Positions 9,976 through 17,692 of a stretch of 64,000 nt of DNA are shown piece after piece. The notes below the pieces were generated by a model. It ran no database searches and had not been told where the DNA came from. It saw nothing but the letters and a program-made list of their open reading frames with translations. Numbering within the stretch: the first letter of the stretch is position 1; the number at the start of each line of letters is the position of its first letter. Origin of the DNA: Alkalihalobacillus sp. TS-13 (GTDB lineage Bacteria > Bacillota > Bacilli > Bacillales > Fictibacillaceae); the NCBI RefSeq assembly GCF_019720915.1, contig NZ_JAHKSI010000001.1, positions 1,302,001-1,366,000 of the forward strand, written 5' to 3'. The position numbers and the translations under genes were made by a program.

Positions 9976-10998
9976 CTACTTGATTTGTGTAGTTTCATTC
10001 AGGATTTCTTTCGTTGCGACCCTACGTCCCTGTTCATCAGATATTTTCGATGCTTCATTGATCAATGTCAGACCAAGTACATCCGATTCGGAAATCGTAG
10101 TCGGTTCGTTATTTACGATTGCAAGTACCCATTGATCAAAAGGAGAATGATGGGGTTCTGGGAGAGATTCTGGTATGACCCATTCTCCATTCAGCTTACT
10201 GCTTTTCATACGGATTTCTTGATCTTCAATTAAAAGGGTTCCTTCTGTTCCATAAAGCTCTAATTGAAACGGACTGCCGGTGGATAAAAATCCGGTTTCC
10301 AGTACGCCAAGCGCACCAGAATCATATTCAATCAAGGCGACTGCATTATCATCGACGTCATGGCCTTCCGTTTGTAGAAGGCGAGCTGAAACCGAATCTG
10401 CTTTTCCAGCAAGACGGTTTGTCAAATAGATCGGATGAGCACCAAGGTCAATCAGTGCACCTCCTCCACATTCCTCCTTATTGAAAAAGTGTTCAGGCAG
10501 CCAACCCGTTGATTTCCCTTCAAGTGGCACTGCACCGTTATGAGCCAATCTGCATCGGATCGTGGTCAGTTTTCCTAAGAGACCTTGATCAACGACATCT
10601 TGTGCATAAAGGTAATAATTTTCTGTAAGGCGTGGTAAGGAAACCATGAGCTGTACATTATTTCCCCTTACCGTTTCATAGATTTCCTCACAGTCTTTCA
10701 CAGTGAATGCGAGAACTTTTTCCGTAAAAATGTGCTTTCCATGTCGTGCCGCTGACAGAATGATTTCTTTATGGCGATTGGTTGGTGTATCTACAATCAC
10801 CGCATCGATTTCTGGATCAGCCAGCACCGACTCGAGATGACTTCTGAATGGGACCCCAAGCTCCTCAGCCCATCTCTTACCCCGCTCCGGATTTTCATCC
10901 CAAACAAGTTTGATTGAAACGTTTTCATTTTCATGCGCGAGTTTTGCATAATCATCTGCATGGACGTGCCATCTGCTCAGCAGGGCAACATTAATCAT
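9976..10998 (-). CDS. Gfo/Idh/MocA-like oxidoreductase with EKV in place of EKP
   Basis: First gene of the operon, 340 residues. The Rossmann part is less canonical than usual (MINVALLSRWHVHADDYAK, no GxGxxG), and the normally strict EKP reads IFTEKVLAF: the catalytic Lys is kept, the Pro is not. GGGALIDLGAHPIYL in the C-terminal domain is typical. The weak dinucleotide loop raises the possibility of a changed cofactor mode or a non-redox role, but the family does tolerate such changes. AGAAGGAGGTT precedes the ATG, and a sigma-A promoter lies about 45-70 bases upstream. Confidence 0.83.
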   Translation of the reverse strand: MINVALLSRWHVHADDYAKLAHENENVSIKLVWDENPERGKRWAEELGVPFRSHLESVLADPEIDAVIVDTPTNRHKEIILSAARHGKHIFTEKVLAFTVKDCEEIYETVRGNNVQLMVSLPRLTENYYLYAQDVVDQGLLGKLTTIRCRLAHNGAVPLEGKSTGWLPEHFFNKEECGGGALIDLGAHPIYLTNRLAGKADSVSARLLQTEGHDVDDNAVALIEYDSGALGVLETGFLSTGSPFQLELYGTEGTLLIEDQEIRMKSSKLNGEWVIPESLPEPHHSPFDQWVLAIVNNEPTTISESDVLGLTLINEASKISDEQGRRVATKEILNETTQIK

Positions 10999-11041
10999 AG
11001 GATAACCTCCTTCTAAGGACTTAACAAAAACGTATGTGGAT

Positions 11042-11070
11042 AGCTTATTTTAATATCATAAGGTTGTCAA
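11042..11070 (-). promoter_or_regulatory. Sigma-A promoter of the oxidoreductase/isomerase operon
   Basis: On the minus strand a perfect -35 box TTGACA is followed after 17 bases by TAAGCT as -10. It lies in the right position for the gene starting at 10998. No clear operator or catabolite-response element was seen between promoter and gene. Confidence 0.6.
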
Positions 11071-11135
11071 GATTTCGAATTTTCAAAAGACACAGCTTCT
11101 GTATGTGTTCAAAATCATTCAAGCCGCGAAAAGCA

Positions 11136-11170
11136 CAAAAAAGACTTGTCGCCCAATGGGGCCACAAGTC
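11136..11170 (-). terminator. Terminator after the ECF sigma/anti-sigma pair
   Basis: AGACTTGT and ACAAGTCT form a stem extended by GGCCC/GGGC, followed on the minus strand by TTTTTT. It separates the anti-sigma gene from the promoter of the next operon. Confidence 0.85.
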
Positions 11171-11186
11171 TCTACTATTCAAATTC

Positions 11187-12062
11187 TTATTCATCTCTAT
11201 ACTCAACATCGGCAAGCTCTTCTTCGGGTGGAATGAAAGCTTCGAGTTCATCTACTTTCTCACCATCCACCATGTGGGCATAACCAGATGTTTCACCTTC
11301 TCCATTGTGATTAATGGCAATATCGAGATCATTTAATAGACCTTTATAATACATCATTGCCTTTTCCATTGTTTTACTTGGGTCTTTCCATTGATCCACG
11401 TGTGCTTGCGGCCATTCGCCTTCTGGAAGGTCAAGATGTTCATACCTTTTCAGTTCTTCCGTGTGGATCAGAATGCAAAGGTTTGTCAGATTTTCGAAGT
11501 CCCTTTCAATTGCTTCTCCTTCGACAGTAATCCCTCTGAGAGAAAACCTCAGGATTCCAGCTCCCATTGTTTTGTAATACATAGGATCATCCAAATATTG
11601 TTCAGGTACACCTGCTTCTACGCCTTCGTTAGCACCGGCAATCATATCTTTTGCGTTCGTCGGATGTGTTTCAGGGACATCTTCCGGATTCGTCAAATCC
11701 TTCCATTCTTTACTTAAACCACCTTCAGCAGAGACCGCTGTATCCTTATCACTTTCAACATCATCTTCTTTACCCAATTTATCATTTTGTACGAGCTGTT
11801 CTGTTTCTGCTTCATCTGAATTTTGTTGTGTTGCGGATTCTTTCGTTCCAAATCCTTGACTCAAAAATATCGAACCGAAGACGAACAATACGGCGATCGT
11901 AGCCACACTGACAAACATCAACTTAAACATCGGTTTTCTTTGCCCTTTTGTTTCCTTCATCCGGTCAAGCACCTCTTCCTTTGCACTATTGGAAAATCTA
12001 ATGCTGCCATAAAGTTCTTTGTCCATCGTTTCTTTGAGGTTGTCAAACTGATCCTTTTTCAT
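11187..12062 (-). CDS. Membrane anti-sigma factor (putative), partner of the ECF sigma factor
   Basis: A 291-residue protein with a cytoplasmic N-terminus of about 45 residues, one membrane segment (about 46-68, FKLMFVSVATIAVLFVFGSI) and a large acidic external domain. This is the usual layout of ECF anti-sigma factors. Its ATG overlaps the stop of the sigma gene by four bases, which fits equal production of the two. The external domain (motifs WKDLTNPEDVPETHP and AGVPEQYLDDPMYY) is not one I recognise and would be the signal-sensing part. The assignment rests on position and topology, not on a known anti-sigma domain. Confidence 0.75.
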   Translation of the reverse strand: MKKDQFDNLKETMDKELYGSIRFSNSAKEEVLDRMKETKGQRKPMFKLMFVSVATIAVLFVFGSIFLSQGFGTKESATQQNSDEAETEQLVQNDKLGKEDDVESDKDTAVSAEGGLSKEWKDLTNPEDVPETHPTNAKDMIAGANEGVEAGVPEQYLDDPMYYKTMGAGILRFSLRGITVEGEAIERDFENLTNLCILIHTEELKRYEHLDLPEGEWPQAHVDQWKDPSKTMEKAMMYYKGLLNDLDIAINHNGEGETSGYAHMVDGEKVDELEAFIPPEEELADVEYRDE

Positions 12063-12607
12063 CGTTCTAAACCTCTCCTTTCAAGTTCTTTCCTAAGTAA
12101 TTCCTTCCCTCGGCTTATTCTTGTCTTGACGGTACCTTCTTTCAGGTTTGTGATCTCACTTATTTCTTTGATTTTCAATTCATCGTAAAAATACATGTAA
12201 AGGATACCACGATACTTTTCATGAACAGACAACAACGATTTGGTCACTAATGATTCGTCGTCTTTTTTTAGCAGCCTCAGTTCAGGTGAGTGTTCTTTTG
12301 ACACATGGTTTTGATCATTTTTAAAAGGCAGCCATTTCTTAAATCGACTGCTCTTGAGTACATCCTTTGAACGGTTGATAGTAATCCGGTAGATCCATGT
12401 TTTATAGCTTGATCGTCCTTGAAATGAATGAATGTTATGATAGCAGCTTATGAAGACATCCTGTGCAACATCTTCTGCCGTGCTCATGTCTTTGACGTAT
12501 GTAAAAGCCAACTTCTTTACCATGTCCCCATATCGATCCATGAGTTCAATAATGGTTTCATTACGGGTTTTTTTGCGCAGTTTTTCCACTTTGTTCACCT
12601 CTGACAT
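12059..12607 (-). CDS. ECF-family RNA polymerase sigma factor (SigM/SigV/SigX type)
   Basis: Region 2 is seen in MSTAEDVAQDVFISCY and YKTWIYRITINRSKD (about residues 45-90), and region 4 in LKIKEISEITNLKEGTVKTR, a helix-turn-helix. I chose ATG 12607 (182 residues), which has AAAGGATG upstream, over the in-frame ATG 12628, which has no ribosome site. It is followed by an overlapping membrane protein gene, the expected anti-sigma factor. A textbook ECF promoter lies just upstream, so it very likely controls its own operon. Members of this group respond to cell-envelope stress. Confidence 0.93.
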   Translation of the reverse strand: MSEVNKVEKLRKKTRNETIIELMDRYGDMVKKLAFTYVKDMSTAEDVAQDVFISCYHNIHSFQGRSSYKTWIYRITINRSKDVLKSSRFKKWLPFKNDQNHVSKEHSPELRLLKKDDESLVTKSLLSVHEKYRGILYMYFYDELKIKEISEITNLKEGTVKTRISRGKELLRKELERRGLER

Positions 12608-12667
12608 CACGAAATCACATCCTTTCATTGATATTTCAGTAATTCATTTCCACAAAATCGCAACTTA

Positions 12668-12693
12668 GACGACCGACTTCGAAAATAGTTTCA
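12668..12693 (-). promoter_or_regulatory. ECF sigma promoter (autoregulatory)
   Basis: The minus strand reads TGAAAC, then 16 bases, then CGTCTA. This matches the extracytoplasmic-function consensus of Bacillus (TGAAAC N16 CGTC) at every key base. It lies about 60 bases upstream of the sigma gene. Confidence 0.85.
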
Positions 12694-12710
12694 TTTTACT
12701 CACAAAAAAG

Positions 12711-12755
12711 AGACTGTCCTTAAAGAAAAGTGTCAGACACTTATGGGACAGCCCC
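12711..12755 (-). terminator. Nested-hairpin terminator (GGACTGTCC-type repeat)
   Basis: Outer arms GACTGTCC/GGGACAG enclose an inner palindrome AAGTGTC-AGACACTT, with an A-run on the left giving T's on the minus strand. It follows the hypothetical gene at 12771. Close copies are near 42141 and, altered, near 4409-4530. Confidence 0.75.
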
Positions 12756-12770
12756 TATAATCCATTCTTA

Positions 12771-13049
12771 TTACAGCCATTTTCTCAAACGCTTTATATA
12801 GCGTTTTGATTGAAAGAGCAGCTCTGTTTTTATGTACTTAGGAACATCAATTGCATTGATTGATTTTACTGAAGGATAGACACCATCTTTGTTGAACATG
12901 ACATCAAAGTTCCCTCTATAAATGGTTTTTCCCGATTGCTTGTCCAGCACTTCAGCATCGACATTCGCTATTTTATTTACAAATTGTTGATCACCCGAAT
13001 CATTCTCTAACGTTTCTACCTCCACAACCTTGAATAAAAATTGCGGCAT
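12771..13049 (-). CDS. Conserved-looking hypothetical protein
   Basis: A 92-residue protein that I do not recognise. It starts MPQFLFKVVEVETL, has a probable beta-rich middle (ANVDAEVLDKQSGKTIYRG) and a basic C-terminus rich in Lys and Arg. ATG 13049 was chosen because GGAAGGA lies about 8 bases upstream; the frame is open 12 codons further. No signal or membrane segment. It stands alone, with a terminator behind it. Confidence 0.65.
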   Translation of the reverse strand: MPQFLFKVVEVETLENDSGDQQFVNKIANVDAEVLDKQSGKTIYRGNFDVMFNKDGVYPSVKSINAIDVPKYIKTELLFQSKRYIKRLRKWL

Positions 13050-13228
13050 CCGGACCATCCTTCCCAACGATCTTCTTCTATTCATCTTATCACGAATGAA
13101 GGATAGGCAGATGAAAAATGCTTGATTCAGAAGTTAGAATGAATAAACAAAAATAATTACCATACGCTAAAGGAGGACGAACGTACTCCGTCGAATTAAC
13201 TAGTAAAACTAACAATGGGGGTTGTTAG

Positions 13229-13417
13229 ATGTATAATCACCGTAATGACATACCATTTAATCAGGTGCCAGTTTTTGAAGACGTAAAAAATGATAATAAG
13301 TTGAATGATTCTGTACTTGATTATCAAAATGGAGCCGTGCATTCAGAGCCATTTTCCTATGACTATTCCATGGCTATACCATTGGATCAAGTTCCCTACA
13401 AACCGCATGATGAATGA
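13229..13417 (+). CDS. Small protein with a duplicated IPxxQVP motif
   Basis: A 62-residue acidic, aromatic-rich protein of unknown function. IPFNQVPVF (residues 8-16) and IPLDQVPYK (about 50-58) form a clear internal repeat near the two ends. A GGGGGTT sequence lies upstream of the ATG and a strong terminator follows directly, which supports a real, separately transcribed gene. No membrane segment. Small Tyr/Asn-rich proteins of this sort are often found in spores, but nothing here proves that. Confidence 0.6.
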   Translation: MYNHRNDIPFNQVPVFEDVKNDNKLNDSVLDYQNGAVHSEPFSYDYSMAIPLDQVPYKPHDE

Positions 13418-13447
13418 AAAAGGATGACCTAATGAGTCATCCTTTTT
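13418..13447. terminator. Bidirectional terminator
   Basis: AAAAGGATGAC and GTCATCCTTTTT pair around a short loop, giving T-runs on both strands. It sits between the converging small gene and the azoreductase gene. Confidence 0.9.
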
Positions 13448-13454
13448 CGTGATA

Positions 13455-14090
13455 TTAGAATTGGGTTGCGATTTGTTTTGCTTCTTCAATCGCTTTCGAT
13501 TTGATTTCTTCTGCCTTGTCTGGCATTGCTGCATGACCTTCAATGATAACGGACTCCATATCTTTCACTCCCAGGAATCCCATAACATTGCGGATATAAC
13601 GGTCACCCATCTCCAGTTCGGCAGCCGGACCCTCTGAATAGATTCCTCCGCGCGCCTGGATATGGAGGGCTTTTTTATCATCCAACAGCCCTACTGGACC
13701 ATCTTCTGTATATTTGAAAGTAGATCCTGCGATTGCAACACAGTCAATATACGCTTTCATTTTTGGAGGGACACTGAAATTCCACAGTGGTGTGACGAAC
13801 ACATATTTATCTGCCTTCTTGAACTGTTCAGTAAGCACGTTTATCCGTCTCACTTTATCCTGTTCATCAGCGCTTAATTGATCATAAGCATGCCCTTGCT
13901 GAAGCTTCCCCCATCCGTTGAAAACATCAGTATCAATATAAGGGAGATCATATTCATAAAGATCTAGACGAATCACCTCATCATCAGGATTCGCCTCACG
14001 GTAAGCATTAATGAATTCCTCACCTGCTGCTAGTCCAAATGATTCTTCTGCAGTTTTTGGGTTTGCTGTGATGTACAATACTTCTGCCAT
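13455..14090 (-). CDS. azoR: FMN-dependent NADH-azoreductase
   Basis: A 211-residue flavodoxin-fold protein of the AzoR family, which uses FMN and NADH to reduce azo dyes and quinones by two electrons; its physiological role is thought to be quinone and thiol-stress defence. Visible family strings are VLYITANPK at the N-terminus (FMN phosphate loop), [17 protein letters not shown] (FMN-binding segment, about residues 100-116) and the second flavin loop [13 protein letters not shown]. The length is standard. AGGAGGAAAT precedes the ATG. Transcribed alone between a repeat element and a terminator. Confidence 0.95.
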   Translation of the reverse strand: MAEVLYITANPKTAEESFGLAAGEEFINAYREANPDDEVIRLDLYEYDLPYIDTDVFNGWGKLQQGHAYDQLSADEQDKVRRINVLTEQFKKADKYVFVTPLWNFSVPPKMKAYIDCVAIAGSTFKYTEDGPVGLLDDKKALHIQARGGIYSEGPAAELEMGDRYIRNVMGFLGVKDMESVIIEGHAAMPDKAEEIKSKAIEEAKQIATQF

Positions 14091-14231
14091 TTGTATTTCC
14101 TCCTGTCGTTTATTGGGTTACTTTTAATAAGTAGCTCCTTTTTACATAGTGATAGTACCATGCCAGCTGAATAAAACAAAATAGTTTGCTCATAGTTTTT
14201 ATTGAAGGCTGTTTTCGCATATTGTAGTGTT

Positions 14232-14444
14232 TGAAATTGGAAATATACTCGCTTTCCGCGGGCAATCTGCAAGCCTCCTCAGCTCACTTGCACAGGATGT
14301 GTTGGCTTCGACGTTTACCACAGGACGTGGTGGTAATTCGTCGAAGTTCATCATTATACTCGAAGATCCTTAATTCGCTTCCCCCCGGGGTCTCGCTCAG
14401 CTTGTTGTCCCGCAGGAGTCTCGCATATTTCCACTGTCATAAGT
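14232..14444. repeat. MITE-like intergenic repeat, long form, copy A
   Basis: The element starts with CTCGCTTTCCGCGGGC and ends with CCCGCAGGAGTCTCGCATAT, the same ends as the other copies in the window. It carries an internal hairpin module at 14306-14346 (CTTCGACG...CGTCGAAG with an inner TTACCAC/GTGG pair). No protein is encoded. The rest of 14091-14551 holds nothing else I can identify. Confidence 0.75.
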
Positions 14445-14551
14445 ATTCAGCACCTTCCTTAACAACATCCCATTAACACAAACTTTTAGAAAATAGCTTA
14501 ATTGAATGATGAAAATTAGTGCAAAAAGAAAAAGCTGGTACTCCCAGCTCT

Positions 14552-14779
14552 CTAGAATATAGGCAGACCGTCCAAGTTATTATCCCTTCGGTTATCAGGA
14601 TTAGAGCGGATATATGTTTCACCGTCCTCTTCCCTTACTACACTGACACCTTCAATCATTTCATTATCAACTTCCTTGATTGCATCTTCATACGATATTT
14701 CTCTACCGGAGCTTGTTTGAAACATTTGAATCTTGCCATTTTCATCTTTACGTACTCCAGTAAAATGTTCTTTATCCAT
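14552..14779 (-). CDS. DUF3892 domain-containing protein
   Basis: A 75-residue protein matching the small DUF3892 family, with ITGVRKDENGxI-type start (FTGVRKDENGKIQMFQTS) and SGREISYEDAI. Function is unknown. ATG 14779 has AAGGAGG about 8 bases upstream; the 25 residues of open frame before it are not likely translated. Monocistronic by position, just after a hairpin from the next gene. Confidence 0.8.
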   Translation of the reverse strand: MDKEHFTGVRKDENGKIQMFQTSSGREISYEDAIKEVDNEMIEGVSVVREEDGETYIRSNPDNRRDNNLDGLPIF

Positions 14780-14859
14780 TACCAAAACCTCCTTATATTT
14801 CCTATTGTTTTCGAGATTCAGAATAATATTCGCGGGACACTCGTCAATGCTCATAACAA

Positions 14860-14889
14860 AACCGCCACTGCTAAATCAGTGACGGTTTT
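14860..14889 (-). terminator. Terminator after the membrane protein gene
   Basis: AAAACCGCCACTG and CAGTGACGGTTTTT form a strong stem with T-runs on both strands. It lies just past the gene ending at 14898. Confidence 0.85.
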
Positions 14890-14897
14890 TGTCGAAT

Positions 14898-15461
14898 TTA
14901 TATAGTAAAAATGATTGTCGCTGTCATCACCACAAATGCCAGCAGCAGTCCAATAATGGTTCCAACGATTATCGATTTCTTCGTATATCCTTTAAATGCT
15001 TCTGAAGTAACAGAGCGATCGATCTTTCTATTTTGAAACCATAGATTCCCATTTACAAATAGAAACAAGATGAATACAAACCCTACCATGAATGACCAGT
15101 CTGATTGTAAAGCGCTACCTTCAGCATCACGCATAAAGTACGATTGAAAGAACATCCACCCGGAAACTACTGCCTGCAGCACGAGCTGTGATTTATATTG
15201 ACGATCCCATTCACTCCCTATTTTTTCTTTTTCATATTTTGCAACCTCTTCAAAAACAGGTAACCAAGAACTTGTTTTATCTTTAAATAACTTTATAAGG
15301 ACTTGACTGAGCAATATCAATCCTACGATAAAAGACATCACTGATAATGTGACGTCAAATAATTTCAACATGACCATAAACAAGAATAAAGTCACCGACG
15401 TGATTATATTAATAGCAATGAATTGCCTTTTTCTCATGTGCTTAATTTGATAATCTTGCAT
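14898..15461 (-). CDS. Multi-pass membrane protein, unknown function
   Basis: A 187-residue hydrophobic protein with about four membrane segments: roughly residues 14-32, 38-58, 122-142 and 163-186. Two of them form an N-terminal pair, a soluble loop follows (KDKTSSWLPVFEEVAKYEKE), and a C-terminal pair ends the protein. I do not recognise a family. The gene downstream of a small zinc-ribbon gene on the same strand, 29 bases apart, may share its transcript. Confidence 0.75.
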   Translation of the reverse strand: MQDYQIKHMRKRQFIAINIITSVTLFLFMVMLKLFDVTLSVMSFIVGLILLSQVLIKLFKDKTSSWLPVFEEVAKYEKEKIGSEWDRQYKSQLVLQAVVSGWMFFQSYFMRDAEGSALQSDWSFMVGFVFILFLFVNGNLWFQNRKIDRSVTSEAFKGYTKKSIIVGTIIGLLLAFVVMTATIIFTI

Positions 15462-15490
15462 TTTAAAATCTCCTCTAATTCTGAACCATG

Positions 15491-15655
15491 TTATTTACTT
15501 ATACAGTCAAGGCATATAAAGGTGCCTTCATTATGTAGATAAGCTTTGATTTCTGCCATACCTCTGACTTTGGGATACCGTAATTTCACAAACACTTCTT
15601 CATTGGATTTTATTTCTTTTTCGCATTTCGAGCATTTCGATTTAATCATAAACAC
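15491..15655 (-). CDS. Small zinc-ribbon protein
   Basis: A 54-residue protein with two CxxC pairs (CSKCEKEI near the start and CLDCISK at the end), which would bind one zinc ion. GTG 15655 has AAGGAGA about 10 bases upstream and is a better start than the ATG two codons later. The open frame continues upstream to 15811 but overlaps the divergent gene's promoter region. The function is unknown. Confidence 0.65.
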   Translation of the reverse strand: MFMIKSKCSKCEKEIKSNEEVFVKLRYPKVRGMAEIKAYLHNEGTFICLDCISK

Positions 15656-15746
15656 GTTTTCTTGATCTCCTTCTGTAACTTTAATACTAAATACGAATGA
15701 AACGAAATAAGGTTTCACATTGTGGGATCTAGATGGAGGTACTGTG

Positions 15747-16433
15747 ATGAGTATGGAGTTATTGGCACGTAAACTTGGCGATGTGAACGGAGATGGAATG
15801 CCTGATCTCATTTACCTGACAGGGACGCTTCCTTTTTCGGATAGTCCTTTTCGAGAAAATATCACATTATGGATTCAGGATGGAAAGACCAGAAGGATAT
15901 ACCAACTACCGTTAAAAACATCCATGGGGTATCAGCCATCCCTATTCTTAGGGGATTTTACTGGAAATAAGATTGACGATATCTTTATCAATATATTTTC
16001 AGGCGGATCCGGTGGGCTCACCTATAATTATGTATATTCATTCGTAAAAAATAACCCGAAAATCCTCTTTGATTATGAAGTTTTCAATGACTTGTATCAT
16101 TATAAAGTTGTCTATCTAGACGGCTTTAAGGTGAGAGTAACCAGGATTGAAACAAAAAGTTCATTCATAATAGATATCCAGTACAAAGGCAAGGACTATT
16201 TAGACCAATTATATAATGAAGAGGGAAAGCTCAAGAGTCCTGTTGAGGGATCTGTCAATGCGCTTGGCGGGTTATATCCAGTCGATTTTCAAGGAAATGG
16301 TGTATACGATCTGCTGGCTTATCAACGGATTATCGGGCTATATAATGCGGATGGACTAGGCTGGTTGAATACGTACTTGAGGTGGAAGGAATCAACCTTT
16401 GAACCGTACAACCAGACCATCCAGATTTTTTAA
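15747..16433 (+). CDS. FG-GAP/VCBS repeat protein
   Basis: A 228-residue protein with calcium-binding FG-GAP-like motifs: GDVNGDGMPDLI near residue 12, GDFTGNKIDDIFI near 70 and VDFQGNGVYDLL near 185. These form beta-propeller-like blades, and the first has a full DxNxDG loop. No signal peptide is seen at the chosen start (ATG 15747, with GGAGG upstream). It is divergent from the zinc-ribbon gene. Small VCBS proteins of this type occur in Bacillus without a known role. No terminator is obvious; a MITE-like element follows directly. Confidence 0.75.
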   Translation: MSMELLARKLGDVNGDGMPDLIYLTGTLPFSDSPFRENITLWIQDGKTRRIYQLPLKTSMGYQPSLFLGDFTGNKIDDIFINIFSGGSGGLTYNYVYSFVKNNPKILFDYEVFNDLYHYKVVYLDGFKVRVTRIETKSSFIIDIQYKGKDYLDQLYNEEGKLKSPVEGSVNALGGLYPVDFQGNGVYDLLAYQRIIGLYNADGLGWLNTYLRWKESTFEPYNQTIQIF

Positions 16434-16440
16434 TTTGGCT

Positions 16441-16596
16441 TGTTAGTTTTTATTGTTGATTACTACGAAATTCACTCCCTTTCCGCGGTTGATCCGCGAG
16501 CCTCCTCGCGAGTTCCTCGCTGTGGGGTCTCGCCTGGACCGCTGCTCTCGCAGGAGTGTCGCAAATTTCGCTTATAATCAACAAAGTCTTTTAACA
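16441..16596. repeat. MITE-like repeat, short form, copy B, with terminal inverted repeats
   Basis: The left end GTTGATTACTACGAAATTCA and the right end GTCGCAAATTTCGCTTATAA followed by TCAAC are inverted copies of each other, bounded by TGTTAG and TAACA. The length is about 156 bp and no coding sequence is present. This copy shows the element's ends most clearly. Confidence 0.8.
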
Positions 16597-16629
16597 GAAC
16601 TTTAATTTAGAAAGAATTTATGTTTGTGC

Positions 16630-16735
16630 CTTTCTGCGAAATTCACTTCCTTTCGGCGAGGGAACCGCAGGCCTCCTCACTGAGATCTCGCTTGGTTCGC
16701 CTTTACGCAGGTGGGTCACGAAAATCGCTATAAGA
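16630..16735. repeat. MITE-like repeat, degenerate copy C
   Basis: GCGAAATTCACTTCCTTTCG at the left, GCCTCCTCACTGAGATCTCG in the middle and a diverged ACGCAGGTGGGTCACGAAAA at the right match copy B with many changes. It lies in tandem with copy B. The rest of 16434-16845 holds no gene. Confidence 0.65.
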
Positions 16736-16845
16736 ACTCCTTAGTCGAATAAAATGTTTTAATAAACGTTACTTAGGTAATAGATACTTCATGATTCCTA
16801 ATTATTTAACATCTCATACGTACTCGTTATAAAAGGAGATTGATT

Positions 16846-17580
16846 ATGCTGAAAACAGAAAGCCGATATCTACTAACAAAAGAAGCCATCGAAAAGGGGG
16901 CTGATCTCCCTGAATGGTTATTAGAAGAATATAAGACGTTCAGCCAGGTTGTTAACGATCCTACATTCCCCTGTTATTTCGGCAGGACTGCCCAACGCAA
17001 AGGTGAACTGCGCTATTCTTACATTGAACATAATAAATGGTCCCACTTGCCAGAGGCTGTCGAGAGTTTCTTAAGCTTGTTCGAGGAACCAAACCCGAAA
17101 AGACATGGGCTTTTCATTTTTGTGGAACCTGAAAGTACAGAAAAATCACTCGAATACTACCGCTCATACTTCTGGGATATCTTGCAGTATTTGCATCATT
17201 ACGATCGTTTTCGATGGCCGCATGAAGCACCAAAAGACCCTGACCACTTTTTGTGGGACTTCCATTTCGCTGGTCAGCCGATCTTTACCTTTGGCAATGC
17301 GCCTGCCTATAAACAACGGAAAACGAGGAATTTAGGAAACAGTTTGATTTTAGGCTTTCAACCTCGTGCAATTTTCCAGGGACTCGAAGGAACAGAAAAA
17401 GGCGGAATCATGTCACGTGAAAAAGTGAGAGCACGAGTAGAAAAATGGGACGGACTTCCGAAACACCCTGATATCAGCCATTACGGTGATCCTGATCATA
17501 ATGAATGGAAACAATCGTTCATTGGAGATGATATTGAGCCTATAAAAGGAAAATGCCCTTTCCATCATAAAGACAGTTAA
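16846..17580 (+). CDS. YqcI/YcgG family protein, probable haem-dependent enzyme
   Basis: A 244-residue member of the YqcI/YcgG family. The family pattern is clear: FPCYFGRTAQRKGELRYSYI near residue 40, the segment with WDFHFAGQPIFTFG near 150, NLGNSLILGFQPR, and the C-terminal CPFH (Cys237). Some characterised members are haem proteins that N-hydroxylate the guanidine of arginine in natural-product pathways; that is family knowledge, not shown for this protein. ATG 16846 has AAGGAGATTG upstream. A DDAH-like arginine-modifying enzyme gene follows 112 bases later on the same strand, so the two may act on related guanidino compounds. Confidence 0.85.
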   Translation: MLKTESRYLLTKEAIEKGADLPEWLLEEYKTFSQVVNDPTFPCYFGRTAQRKGELRYSYIEHNKWSHLPEAVESFLSLFEEPNPKRHGLFIFVEPESTEKSLEYYRSYFWDILQYLHHYDRFRWPHEAPKDPDHFLWDFHFAGQPIFTFGNAPAYKQRKTRNLGNSLILGFQPRAIFQGLEGTEKGGIMSREKVRARVEKWDGLPKHPDISHYGDPDHNEWKQSFIGDDIEPIKGKCPFHHKDS

Positions 17581-17640
17581 TCGCATTGTATTGCGAACAA
17601 TTAAAATAACATGGTAATCGAAACCAAACATGCGGTTTTG

Positions 17641-17672
17641 CGATATTGGACATAGGGAAATGTACAATATCG
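17641..17672. promoter_or_regulatory. Inverted repeat before the DDAH-like gene
   Basis: CGATATTGGACA and TGTACAATATCG (11 of 12 bases paired) flank an eight-base spacer. The repeat ends 20 bases before the ATG. It could be an operator for a dimeric repressor or an mRNA hairpin; no T-run follows, so a terminator is unlikely. Confidence 0.55.
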
Positions 17673-17692
17673 TCAAGATGGAGGTTATGGAT

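Noticed and set aside
9682-10233. 183-residue plus-strand ORF in the oxidoreductase operon
   Set aside because: It lies across two strongly conserved oxidoreductase genes on the opposite strand and is rich in Cys, Phe and Arg as is typical of shadows.
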